DNA of 46,598 bases from Acidimicrobiaceae bacterium (GTDB lineage Bacteria > Actinomycetota > Acidimicrobiia > Acidimicrobiales > Bog-793). The number at the start of each line of letters is the position of its first letter. Position 1 is the first letter of the stretch. Shown here piece after piece: positions 1 to 8,058 of the stretch. The position numbers were made by a program, and so were the translations under genes. The notes under the pieces were generated by a model. It made no database searches and was not told the DNA's origin. It saw only the letters and a list, made by a program, of their open reading frames with translations. Where the stretch lies: the NCBI GenBank assembly GCA_003136185.1, contig PLDN01000129.1:1-46598 (forward strand), read 5' to 3'.

Positions 1-1
1 C

Positions 2-322
2 GCGTATTACCAGCGTCTGCTCGGGAGGGAAGTCGAACAGGACGAGCCAGGCTGGATGAAGATGAAGTCACCCGACGGCGGAGCCGGATTGTCATTCCAG
101 CCCGAAGAAGCTCATCTGTCACCTGTGTGGCCAGCGGACCCAGGCGACCAGCAGATGATGGTGCACCTTGACTTCGAGGTTGACGATCTCGATGTTGCGG
201 GGGCTCATGCGATCGCTGCTGGTGCGGTGCTGGCCACCTACCAGCCCGAAGACGACGTGCGGGTCTACATCGACCCTGCTGGTCATCCGTTCTGCTTGTT
301 TCTTGCGGAAGGCCCGGTTTAG
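2..322 (+). CDS. VOC/glyoxalase-like family protein, 5' end truncated by window edge
   Basis: Frame 2 is open from base 2 (AYYQRLLGREVEQDEPGWMKMK...); C-term 'DDVRVYIDPAGHPFCLF' is typical of VOC proteins. Confidence 0.75.
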   Translation, partial: AYYQRLLGREVEQDEPGWMKMKSPDGGAGLSFQPEEAHLSPVWPADPGDQQMMVHLDFEVDDLDVAGAHAIAAGAVLATYQPEDDVRVYIDPAGHPFCLFLAEGPV

Positions 323-981
323 CGCGCGTGTCCCTCGCGCCCCTCGGGTGTCTCGTCATCGGGCAGTGGCGCCACGAGAGGTGGTGACTCAGCCAGATCA
401 TCACCGCTGTCGGGGGTATCTGAGCCGCCTGCGGGTCCCCCACCGCCAAACACTCCGGAGCTGACACCGGGGACCTCGACACGGAGGCCGTAGCCGATAG
501 GGAGACCTGTCAGGAGGCGTGCCCCCATGGTCTGGTGGCCCGCCATTCCGCTCGGAGCGATCACTTCGCCGGGCACAGGGGCGTTGCCCTCCAGGCGCCC
601 TCGGCCGAGCGAATGCAACGCGCCGAGTATGTCGTGCTCGCTCGGCGACGGCAGCTCGCCTTCTGGCGACAGATCTTCCTCGTCGATCCTCGAGAGCCGA
701 TCGGCAACCTTGTCGGGGAAGTCAGTGTCCCAGTGAGAACCGGAGCGCCGGATCGTCCGCCGGCCATCGAGGGTCAGCTCGAGAGCATGGTTTGTCCAGT
801 CGATCAGTCCGGCGTCGACCAACAGCGCGAGCGACTCCGCGAAGGTGCCTGCCGTGACGCTCGAGCCGAAGAGACCCTCGAACGAGACGACGACCTGCTC
901 GAGTGGGGCAAGCTCGCCGCCGTTCGCCCGCTCGACGGCGAGGAGTGCCGCCGCCTCGTAGCGGCCGAAGAGCGATTCCAT
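319..981 (-). CDS. hypothetical protein with acidic/Gly-Pro-rich C-terminal tail
   Basis: 220 aa ORF with coherent N-terminal domain; stop overlaps the VOC gene stop (TTAG). Confidence 0.65.
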   Translation of the reverse strand: MESLFGRYEAAALLAVERANGGELAPLEQVVVSFEGLFGSSVTAGTFAESLALLVDAGLIDWTNHALELTLDGRRTIRRSGSHWDTDFPDKVADRLSRIDEEDLSPEGELPSPSEHDILGALHSLGRGRLEGNAPVPGEVIAPSGMAGHQTMGARLLTGLPIGYGLRVEVPGVSSGVFGGGGPAGGSDTPDSGDDLAESPPLVAPLPDDETPEGREGHAR

Positions 982-1001
982 CGCCCCATCGTGCCTTGTT
1001 G

Positions 1002-2033
1002 TCAGCTCGAGTGCCCGTCGAGGCCGCGCGCGAGTGCCCTCGCGAGGTTTAGGGCGCCCTCGATTGGGGGTCGTCTAGAAAGCCGGATTGCAGGCCGGGC
1101 TCCGTCTCCCTCAGCGCCGAGCCGAGACTCGATGGCGGCGATGGTTGCCTCGCCGAGAGCGGTGTGATTTACGACGAGTCCGCCGGCGATCACCACCGGC
1201 ACCGGCGGCGGGTGGTGCAACAGCCGGGCGACGTCTGCTACGAGCTTCGCGAGCGCGTCGGCTGCGGCGAGGAGGAGCACCTCGGCAGCCGGATCTTTCG
1301 AATCGAGGACGGCGGGGGCGAGCGCTGCCCATCGAGCCGGCTCGGGCTCCTCGTGGAATCGCTGAATCAGGTCGAGCGTGCGATCCTCTCCGGTCCCGCT
1401 GAACAGCGTCTCGCCGAGCGCACCGGCCGGCAGCCCGACGTCGTGTCGCCGACACAACTCACGAACCGCTTCCCGCACCACCCAGTACCCGCCGCCATCG
1501 TCGCCGAGGAGGTACCCCCAGCCGCCCGCTCGCTGTTCGGACTCGCCCAGCACACCGATCGCCGTCGATCCCGTGCCGGCGATCAGAGCTATCCCGGAAT
1601 CGAGCCCCTCAGCGGCAAGCGCCAACCTTGAGTCATTGACGACGACTATGCGCTCAAGGGCCGGCGGACGGACAATCCCAGAGAAACGCTCGACGATCCA
1701 CCCCACCACCTCCGCCGCCCCGCTCCCGGCTGTGCCGATGCAGACGGCGTCAAGACGCGGTGCCGCCGGCGCCGCTGCAGCCGGCGCCGGCGCTGCAGCC
1801 GGTGCCGCTGCTGGTGCGGTGGCGGCCACCGGTGCCGGTGATGGCGCCATCTCGAGCCCCAACTCGTCGAGCAGAGCGCCGATGACCGACTCCACCTGCA
1901 GACGGCTTGCCGCCGTAAGACTGGCGCTCGGCGCGGTGGCTTGGCGGATGACGGTGCCGTCGCCGCGCGCGAGCCATGCGCGAGTGGTCGAGCCGCCGAT
2001 ATCGAGGCCGAGCAGGGAGGCGTCGGTGCTCAA
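1002..2033 (-). CDS. N-acetylglucosamine kinase, BadF/BadG/BcrA/BcrD ATPase family
   Basis: N-term 'LLGLDIGGSTTRAWLA', 'IALIAGTGSTAIGV', 'GGWGYLLGDDGGGYW'; overlaps nagA start; contains Ala/Pro-rich insertion. Confidence 0.85.
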   Translation of the reverse strand: MSTDASLLGLDIGGSTTRAWLARGDGTVIRQATAPSASLTAASRLQVESVIGALLDELGLEMAPSPAPVAATAPAAAPAAAPAPAAAAPAAPRLDAVCIGTAGSGAAEVVGWIVERFSGIVRPPALERIVVVNDSRLALAAEGLDSGIALIAGTGSTAIGVLGESEQRAGGWGYLLGDDGGGYWVVREAVRELCRRHDVGLPAGALGETLFSGTGEDRTLDLIQRFHEEPEPARWAALAPAVLDSKDPAAEVLLLAAADALAKLVADVARLLHHPPPVPVVIAGGLVVNHTALGEATIAAIESRLGAEGDGARPAIRLSRRPPIEGALNLARALARGLDGHSS

Positions 2034-3394
2034 GTGAGCAAACCGCTCGGGTCGTGCACGACTAGGCCGCCGACGATCGTCGCGGCAACTGTGAGATCCG
2101 GCTCCAGGATCACGAGGTCGGCAGGACTGCCCGGAGCGAGCTGGCCGAGCCCGCGTTGCACGAGTCGCCCGGGGGTGAGCGTCGCCGCCCGCAGCGCATC
2201 GGGGAGTGTCAGCCCGACTTCGGTGACGAGGTTGCGCACTGCCTGGTCAATCGTGAGCATGCTCCCTGCCAGCGTCGTCGGGTCGTCAGCGAGCTCGACT
2301 CGTCTCCCCGACACGGTGACGTCGAGTGTCCCGAGACGGTGGCGCCCGGCGCCGAGGCCTGCCGCCGGAGTCGAGTCGCTGACGGCGACGATGCGATCCG
2401 GCGCGAGACGGGCGATGATCTCGATGACTGCAGGGTGAACGTGCTCGAGATCAGCGATGAGCTCGAGCGTGACGTCCTCGCGCCGCAGCGCCGCACCGAT
2501 CACGCCCGGCCGGCGGTGGTGGAGCGGGGGCATCGCATTGAACAGGTGAGTGAGATGGCGCGCGCCGGCGTCGAAAGCCCGCTCGGCCGTCTCGAAGTCG
2601 GCGTCCGTGTGGCCGAGCGCCACAATGATCCCGGCAGCAATGGCGTGCTCGATCAGATCGAAGGCTCCCGGGAGCTCTGGCGCGAGAGTGATGAGCTTGA
2701 GCGAGCCGTCCGCCGCGTCGATCAGACGGTCGAGCTCGGCGAGGTCCGGGGAGCGCAGCTCGCCTGGGTCCTGAGCGCCCGTTCGGGCTCGGGCAATGAA
2801 CGGGCCCTCCAGATGAGCCCCGACGACCCGGGCGCTCTTTCGCCCGCCGACGCCGGGGCGCCCGAGGCCTTCGCCGTTCGCTCGCACCGAGCGGGTCATG
2901 CGCGCGATCCCTTGGACCGTCATGAGAAGCCGTTCCGGGGAGTCAGAGACGGTCGTCGCCAGCAACGAAGTCGTGCCGTGAGTGGCGTGGAAGCGGGCGA
3001 TCCGCTCGAGCGACTCGCAAACCTCGTCAGGGTCCTCGCCGTTCACCTGGGCGCCGTCCCCACCGTGGACGTGGACGTCGACGTAGCCGGCGGCGATGGT
3101 CCGGTTGCCGAGATCGATCACCCGCAGATCCACCTCTGCTGTCCCCCCCACCGCCCCCGCCGCCCCCGCCGCCGTAGGCGGTTGAGATTGTTGTCCCCCT
3201 GGGGCAGAAGTCTCAACCACCGAAGTTGCCGGAACCGGAGCGTCGGCCGCGCCCCCGAGCGCAGTCACGATCCCGAGCGATTGCTCGACCTCGACGAACC
3301 CCGGCTCGAAGACCTTGTCACCGGTGACGACGCACGCGGCGCGCAACATCAGCGGCGGCCGGGCCGCCTCGCGCTCGCCTCGCTGCCCGCTCAT
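2030..3394 (-). CDS. nagA: N-acetylglucosamine-6-phosphate deacetylase
   Basis: 'GYVDVHVHGGDG', 'HLEGPFI', 'GHTDADF', 'LTHLFNAMPPLHHRRPGVIGAAL', 'VSDSTPAAG' motifs. Confidence 0.92.
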   Translation of the reverse strand: MSGQRGEREAARPPLMLRAACVVTGDKVFEPGFVEVEQSLGIVTALGGAADAPVPATSVVETSAPGGQQSQPPTAAGAAGAVGGTAEVDLRVIDLGNRTIAAGYVDVHVHGGDGAQVNGEDPDEVCESLERIARFHATHGTTSLLATTVSDSPERLLMTVQGIARMTRSVRANGEGLGRPGVGGRKSARVVGAHLEGPFIARARTGAQDPGELRSPDLAELDRLIDAADGSLKLITLAPELPGAFDLIEHAIAAGIIVALGHTDADFETAERAFDAGARHLTHLFNAMPPLHHRRPGVIGAALRREDVTLELIADLEHVHPAVIEIIARLAPDRIVAVSDSTPAAGLGAGRHRLGTLDVTVSGRRVELADDPTTLAGSMLTIDQAVRNLVTEVGLTLPDALRAATLTPGRLVQRGLGQLAPGSPADLVILEPDLTVAATIVGGLVVHDPSGLLT

Positions 3395-4413
3395 GTGACA
3401 GTGACTTTGGTCAGCCCCTTCGGCTGGTCGGGATCGAGGCCGAGCTCAGTCGCGAGGCGGAAAGCGATCTGCTGACCCCGGACCACGGCGAGCACCGGGG
3501 CGAGCGCCTCGGGCGCCGACCCGTCCCAACCGCAGACGGCGCCAGGGACCGGACCGAGCAACTTCACGTCAGCGCCGCGACCCGACAGGTCGCCACAGAG
3601 CTCGAGAACGTCGGCCGCGGCCGGGCCGGGATGCGCGAGAGCGAGCACTCGGATGCCCGTCGAGGCGAGGGCGATCGGCCCGTGCCGCAGGTCGGCCGCC
3701 GAGAAGGCGCTTGCCAAAAGGGCCGAGGTCTCCTGCAGCTTGAGAGCGGTCTCGGCGGCGGCGCCCGAAAGTGGTCCGCGTGCCACCGTGGCAAGCCGCA
3801 CCGCGTCAGTGAGCCAGGAGGCGAGGGAGGCGATGGGCTCCGTTTCGCCGAGGACAGAAGCGACCTGTGAGGCGAGAGCGTCCCAAGCCCGCTCGCTCAC
3901 TTCGAGCCCGACCGAGGCGGCCAACATGGCGAACGCGACGAGCTCCGCCGTGACCGTCTTCGTGGCAGGAACAGCGCGTTCCTCGCCGGCTCCGAGCGCG
4001 ACCACCGCATCGGCAATCTCGGCGAGCGGGCTCGACTCGTCGTTCGTGATGGCGATCGTCCGCGCACCTCGCCGCGCCGCATGCTCGAGAACCGTTGCGA
4101 TCTCAGGCGTTCGGCCCGACTGGCTGACGGCGACCACGACATAGCCCTCGAAGTCGACGTCTGCTCCGTACAACGTGTGGATGCTCGGGGAGGCCGAGGC
4201 GACCGGCCGCCCGGTGGCCATCTCGAGCAGGTAGCGCCCCGTCGTCGCCGCGTGGTCGGACGAACCCCTTGCGACCACCACGGTCCCCGCGAGCGGCTTG
4301 GCGAAGAGCGGGCCGACCCGGTCCATGATCGCCTTTCGCCGCCCGACAAGAGCAGCGAGCCGGGTGGGTTGCTCGGCCATCTCGGCCGCCATGAGAGTCC
4401 CCCGCTCGGTCAT
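3391..4413 (-). CDS. SIS-domain protein (GlmS isomerase-domain/AgaS-like, probable glucosamine-6-phosphate deaminase)
   Basis: 'ARGSSDHAATTGRYLLE', 'VAVSQSGRTPEIA', 'AITNDESSPLAEIAD', 'ALKLQETSALLASAFSAADLRHGPIAL'. ORF is open to 4659, but start reset to ATG at 4413 (MTERGTL...) because upstream residues are the shadow of recO. Confidence 0.85.
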   Translation of the reverse strand: MTERGTLMAAEMAEQPTRLAALVGRRKAIMDRVGPLFAKPLAGTVVVARGSSDHAATTGRYLLEMATGRPVASASPSIHTLYGADVDFEGYVVVAVSQSGRTPEIATVLEHAARRGARTIAITNDESSPLAEIADAVVALGAGEERAVPATKTVTAELVAFAMLAASVGLEVSERAWDALASQVASVLGETEPIASLASWLTDAVRLATVARGPLSGAAAETALKLQETSALLASAFSAADLRHGPIALASTGIRVLALAHPGPAAADVLELCGDLSGRGADVKLLGPVPGAVCGWDGSAPEALAPVLAVVRGQQIAFRLATELGLDPDQPKGLTKVTVT

Positions 4414-4471
4414 TGGAAAGAAACTTACCAGTTCTCCCAACTCCCTCCCCACTCCCACGCCGGCCGGCTGA

Positions 4472-5191
4472 TCACTGAGGGCCGGGCGCGAGGTGGGCCG
4501 ATCGGAGCTGCCGATCGAGGTGGTACTCCATCGTGAGCGTGGCGATCCGCTCGACCTCGGCGGTCGCCCGGCTCGGGGGTGCGGCGAGCGCCTGGCGGAG
4601 CTGGCCCCCGACGATCTGGCGCACGAGCTCGACCGTCTCGGGGGCAACTGGCTGGCCACTCCGGCATGACCGGCAGAGGAATCCGCCGGCGTGCTCGTCG
4701 AAGGCCACGAGTGGAGCGTCCTCGCTGCAGGAGGCGCAGGAGTCGACTATCGGTCCCACGCCCTCGAGATCGAGCAACCGGAAGAGAAACGCACCGAGCA
4801 ACACCGGCCCCGTGCCCTCGGCCAAGGTACGGAGGGCGCCGGTCAAGGTCTTGAACAGCCCGGGCATCGGCTGGCGCTCTACGGCAACGAGATCGACCGC
4901 TTCGAGCATCGTGAACGCGGCCGGCATCCGGTCGAGGTCCTCCCGGATCGCCTTGAAGTGGTCGATCACCTGGACCTGTTGCACGACGTCGAGCTCGCGG
5001 CCTTTCCAGCACATCATCGTCACGTGGGTGATCGGCTCGAGCTGGCCGGCGAGCTTGCTCTTCGGCTTGCGGATTCCCTTCGCGACGGCCCGCACCTTGC
5101 CGTGGTCGGGCGTGACGAAGGTGACTATCCGGTCGGCCTCGCCGAGCTTCATCGTGCGCAGCACGACCCCTTCGTCCCTGAACGTTGCCAC
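4472..5191 (-). CDS. recO: DNA repair protein RecO
   Basis: 'DEGVVLRTMKLGEADRIVTFVTPDHGKVRAVAKGIRK' N-term and C-X2-C...C-X2-C zinc motif. Confidence 0.93.
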   Translation of the reverse strand: MATFRDEGVVLRTMKLGEADRIVTFVTPDHGKVRAVAKGIRKPKSKLAGQLEPITHVTMMCWKGRELDVVQQVQVIDHFKAIREDLDRMPAAFTMLEAVDLVAVERQPMPGLFKTLTGALRTLAEGTGPVLLGAFLFRLLDLEGVGPIVDSCASCSEDAPLVAFDEHAGGFLCRSCRSGQPVAPETVELVRQIVGGQLRQALAAPPSRATAEVERIATLTMEYHLDRQLRSAHLAPGPQ

Positions 5192-5233
5192 AGGGGCAAC
5201 GCTAGGGCGTCCCGGCAGCTGCGCCGGGCGTTG

Positions 5234-5491
5234 TCAGCGCCGGCGGCCGTGCATCTGACCGCCGACGAAGATGAGAGCGATACCGATGACAACGGTCACC
5301 ACGATGGCGAATGCTCCCGGATCGCCGGCCATGGCGACGAAGAGGAGAAACCCAACAGCGATCAGCCCGAGTCCCACTCCCGAGATCACGCCGATGTGGT
5401 CCCAGAGGTGCCACGCCTCGACCTCGACCTCGGGGGAGGGCTCGGCTTCGGGGGAGGGCTCGTCGGTGGGTTGCGGCTCGTCGCCGCTCAA
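5234..5491 (-). CDS. small membrane protein, two predicted TM helices
   Basis: 85 aa; acidic N-term then two hydrophobic stretches; overlaps uppS by 4 bp. Confidence 0.65.
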   Translation of the reverse strand: MSGDEPQPTDEPSPEAEPSPEVEVEAWHLWDHIGVISGVGLGLIAVGFLLFVAMAGDPGAFAIVVTVVIGIALIFVGGQMHGRRR

Positions 5492-6237
5492 CGCTTGACG
5501 CCCCCGTAGCGACGTTCGCGGCGCTGGTACTCGCGGATCGCGTCGAACAGGTTGTCGCGGCGGAAGTCTGGCCAGAGGACGTCGGTGAAGTACAGCTCGG
5601 AGTAGGCGACCTGCCAGAGCAAGAAGTTCGACATCCGGAACTCGCCGGAGGTGCGGACGACGAGATCCGGATCGGGCAGGTCCGGCCAGTACAAGCGGGA
5701 GTGGATGGTCTTTTCGTCGATCTTGCGTGCCTCGATCCCTTCGGCGACGATCGACCGGACGGCGTCGACGATCTCAGCCTGCCCGCCATAGTTGAAGCAG
5801 ATTGTGAGCGTCATGCGCCGGTTCTTCGCCGTGAGTGACATGGAGTCGTCCATGTGGCGAAGGATGCGTTTCGGAACGCGCCAGTCACGCCGCCCGGCGA
5901 AACGGATCCGCACTCCCTTGGAGTGCAAGTCGTCCCGGTGCCCCGACAGGATGCGCTCGTTGAAGTTCATGAGGTAGCGCACTTCGTCAGGAGGTCTCCG
6001 CCAGTTCTCGGTGGAGAAGGCGAACATCGTGAGGCACTTCACGCCTACTTCCAGCGCGCCCTCGACCGCGTCGAACATCGCCTCCTCGCCGGCGGCATGG
6101 CCCTCGGTCCGTGCCAGCCCGCGCGCCCGAGCCCAGCGACCGTTGCCGTCCATGACGCACGCGATATGCCGCGGGACGCGATCGAGGTCGATTCCGTCGG
6201 CGGTCACGGGATGCGAACATAGTCCTCGGCCCGGCAT
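5488..6237 (-). CDS. uppS: isoprenyl transferase / undecaprenyl diphosphate synthase
   Basis: 'HIACVMDGNGRWARARGLARTEGHAAG', 'FAFSTENWRRP', 'DLVVRTSGEFRMSNFLLWQVAYSELYF'. Confidence 0.95.
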   Translation of the reverse strand: MPGRGLCSHPVTADGIDLDRVPRHIACVMDGNGRWARARGLARTEGHAAGEEAMFDAVEGALEVGVKCLTMFAFSTENWRRPPDEVRYLMNFNERILSGHRDDLHSKGVRIRFAGRRDWRVPKRILRHMDDSMSLTAKNRRMTLTICFNYGGQAEIVDAVRSIVAEGIEARKIDEKTIHSRLYWPDLPDPDLVVRTSGEFRMSNFLLWQVAYSELYFTDVLWPDFRRDNLFDAIREYQRRERRYGGVKR

Positions 6238-6261
6238 TGCCCCTGTCTGGCCCGCGACCGA

Positions 6262-6345
6262 GGGGCGCCGGGACGCTGGCGAGGCGCCGGAGCGCCGGGG
6301 CGCCGGGACGCTGTTGATGCGCCGGAGCGCCGGGACGCTGGGGCT
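6262..6345. repeat. GC-rich intergenic repeats: GCGCCGGGACGCTG three times, with interspersed GCGCCGGAGCGCCGG
   Basis: Copies at 6265-6278, 6300-6313 and 6327-6340 read directly. Confidence 0.7.
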
Positions 6346-7034
6346 CAGCCTTGCGACAGCCGCGAGCGCTCAGCCTCGACCCATGCCTCGGCGGCCGTGG
6401 CTGCCTCCGGCATCCGGCCCTCCGACACGAGAGGCCAAAGAAGTCCGTCGACCAGTGCGTCCCAGTCCGCGTCCTCGGACGAGAGGCCGGCTGTCCGCAG
6501 GCTGGAGCGGCAACGTCCGACCAACGTGGCGAGCTCACCGACTTCCGGAGGCAGGACGCCGGCGATCTGGCGCTTGATCCAGCCTGCGAGGTACGGGCTG
6601 AGGCCGCCGGTCGACACGGCGACCGAGACAGGTCCTACGCGGGTGACAGCCGGGACGAGGTACTCGCAAGCCTCCGGGTCATCAGCCGCGTTCACCAACA
6701 CACCACGTTCCCGAGCGTCCACGTAGACCTGCCGGTCGACGGCCGGCACCCCTGTGGCAGCGACGACGAGACGGCAGCCGTCGAGGTCAGCCGCCTCGTA
6801 GCAACGCCGCTCGATCTTCACGCCGAGCAGTTCGAGGCCAGGGGAGATCTCCGGCGCGACCACCGTGACGAGGGCCCCGCAGGCAGCGAGCGACTCAGCC
6901 TTGTGCGTGCCGACGGGTCCACCGCCGACAACGAGGCAGCGTTGGCCGTCGAGCCGCAGCGCGAGATGGAACAAGGGGGGCTCGGCGTCGGAGAGGGGTT
7001 CACTGCCGGAGATGGGTTGAAGCTTGTCACTCAT
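6345..7034 (-). CDS. precorrin-2 dehydrogenase / sirohydrochlorin ferrochelatase-type (SirC/CysG N-terminal domain)
   Basis: 'RCLVVGGGPVGTHKAESLAACGALVTVVAPE', 'VNAADDPEACEYLVPAVTRVGPVSVAVSTGGLSPYLAGWIKRQI'; no methyltransferase domain. Confidence 0.9.
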   Translation of the reverse strand: MSDKLQPISGSEPLSDAEPPLFHLALRLDGQRCLVVGGGPVGTHKAESLAACGALVTVVAPEISPGLELLGVKIERRCYEAADLDGCRLVVAATGVPAVDRQVYVDARERGVLVNAADDPEACEYLVPAVTRVGPVSVAVSTGGLSPYLAGWIKRQIAGVLPPEVGELATLVGRCRSSLRTAGLSSEDADWDALVDGLLWPLVSEGRMPEAATAAEAWVEAERSRLSQG

Positions 7035-7077
7035 GATCTGAGCCGATCGACGGTGGCATCCGGCGGGAATACCCGCA

Positions 7078-7105
7078 AAACCTGATCGGTTTAGTCAGGT
7101 ATAGT
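7078..7105 (+). promoter_or_regulatory. candidate Rrf2/IscR-type operator overlapping a TATAGT -10-like element
   Basis: Inverted repeat ACCTGA-N9-TCAGGT (7080-7100); AAACCTGATCGGTTTAGTCAGGTAT matches 21/25 positions of the recalled IscR type-1 consensus ATASYYGACTRWWWYAGTCRRSTAT. Confidence 0.5.
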
Positions 7106-7176
7106 AGTCCGTGCAAGACGCTCGACCGGGGGGCTATCCGGCGAAAGCGTTGCACCGACCCTGAGGGGGAGGATAA

Positions 7177-7881
7177 TTGGCCAGGAATGAGGGCACTGCA
7201 GTGATCGGCAAAGCGCATCCGGGCACGTCCGAGCTGGACGAGATCTCGGCCAAGCTCGAGGCTCTTTCTCCGCGCGAGGCGGCCGAGTCGGCGATCAAGT
7301 GGACGCTCGAAGAGTACGGGGACGACGTCATCGTGGCGAGCTCGTTCCAGGACGTCGTCCTGGTCGATCTCGTGCAGAAGGCCAAACCCGGGCTCGAGAT
7401 CGTCTTCCTCGACACCGAGTTCCATTTCCCTGAGACGCTTGCCTTCGTGGAGCGGCTCCGCAAGATCTGGGACCTGAACCTGACGGTCACCCATCCGGAC
7501 GTGGCGATGGACGAGTTCGTCTGTGGCACTCCGCGATGTTGCGAAGTCCGCAAAGTGGAGCCCCTCGCGAAGGCGATCGCCGGCCGCCAGGCCTGGATCA
7601 CCGGAGTGAAGCGGGTCGACACGCCCGAGCGGACCGGTGCACCGATCGTCACCTGGGACGCCAACCGGGAGATGGTCAAGGTGAACCCGCTCGTGACATG
7701 GACCGACGCCGACATCGACGAGTACCTCGCCGAGACGGGCCTCCCCCTCCATCCGCTCACCTACGTCGGCTACGTGTCGATCGGCTGCGCGCCGACGACT
7801 CAGCCGGTAGCCGAGGGCCAGAACCCTCGGGAGGGCCGCTGGCCCGGCATGGACAAGACGGAGTGCGGGCTTCACATCTGA
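7177..7881 (+). CDS. cysH: phosphoadenylyl/adenylyl-sulfate reductase with one canonical Fe-S cysteine replaced
   Basis: TTG start after GAGGGGGAGG; 'CCEVRKVEPL', 'VKVNPL..WTDADI', 'SIGCAPTTQPVAEGQNPREGRWPGMDKTECGLHI'. Confidence 0.92.
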   Translation: MARNEGTAVIGKAHPGTSELDEISAKLEALSPREAAESAIKWTLEEYGDDVIVASSFQDVVLVDLVQKAKPGLEIVFLDTEFHFPETLAFVERLRKIWDLNLTVTHPDVAMDEFVCGTPRCCEVRKVEPLAKAIAGRQAWITGVKRVDTPERTGAPIVTWDANREMVKVNPLVTWTDADIDEYLAETGLPLHPLTYVGYVSIGCAPTTQPVAEGQNPREGRWPGMDKTECGLHI

Positions 7882-7893
7882 GCCGGCACGACC

Positions 7894-7947
7894 GCCAACC
7901 GCACAACCCGCGCCAACCGCACAACCCGCGCCAACCGCACAACCCGC
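7894..7947. repeat. three perfect tandem copies of an 18-bp unit GCCAACCGCACAACCCGC
   Basis: Read directly: 7894-7911, 7912-7929, 7930-7947. Confidence 0.95.
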
Positions 7948-8058
7948 CCCACTCGCTTCTCCAGCTCGCCAACGAAGCTCGTAGCCGGAGTCTCCAGACG
8001 ACAAACCCAGACCGCACCTTGATCGGACTGCCGAGCGCAGTGAGGAGAGACCCACCGG

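Noticed and set aside
2156-3475. 439-aa plus-strand ORF opposite nagA
   Set aside because: Antisense shadow; nagA motifs are unambiguous on the minus strand.
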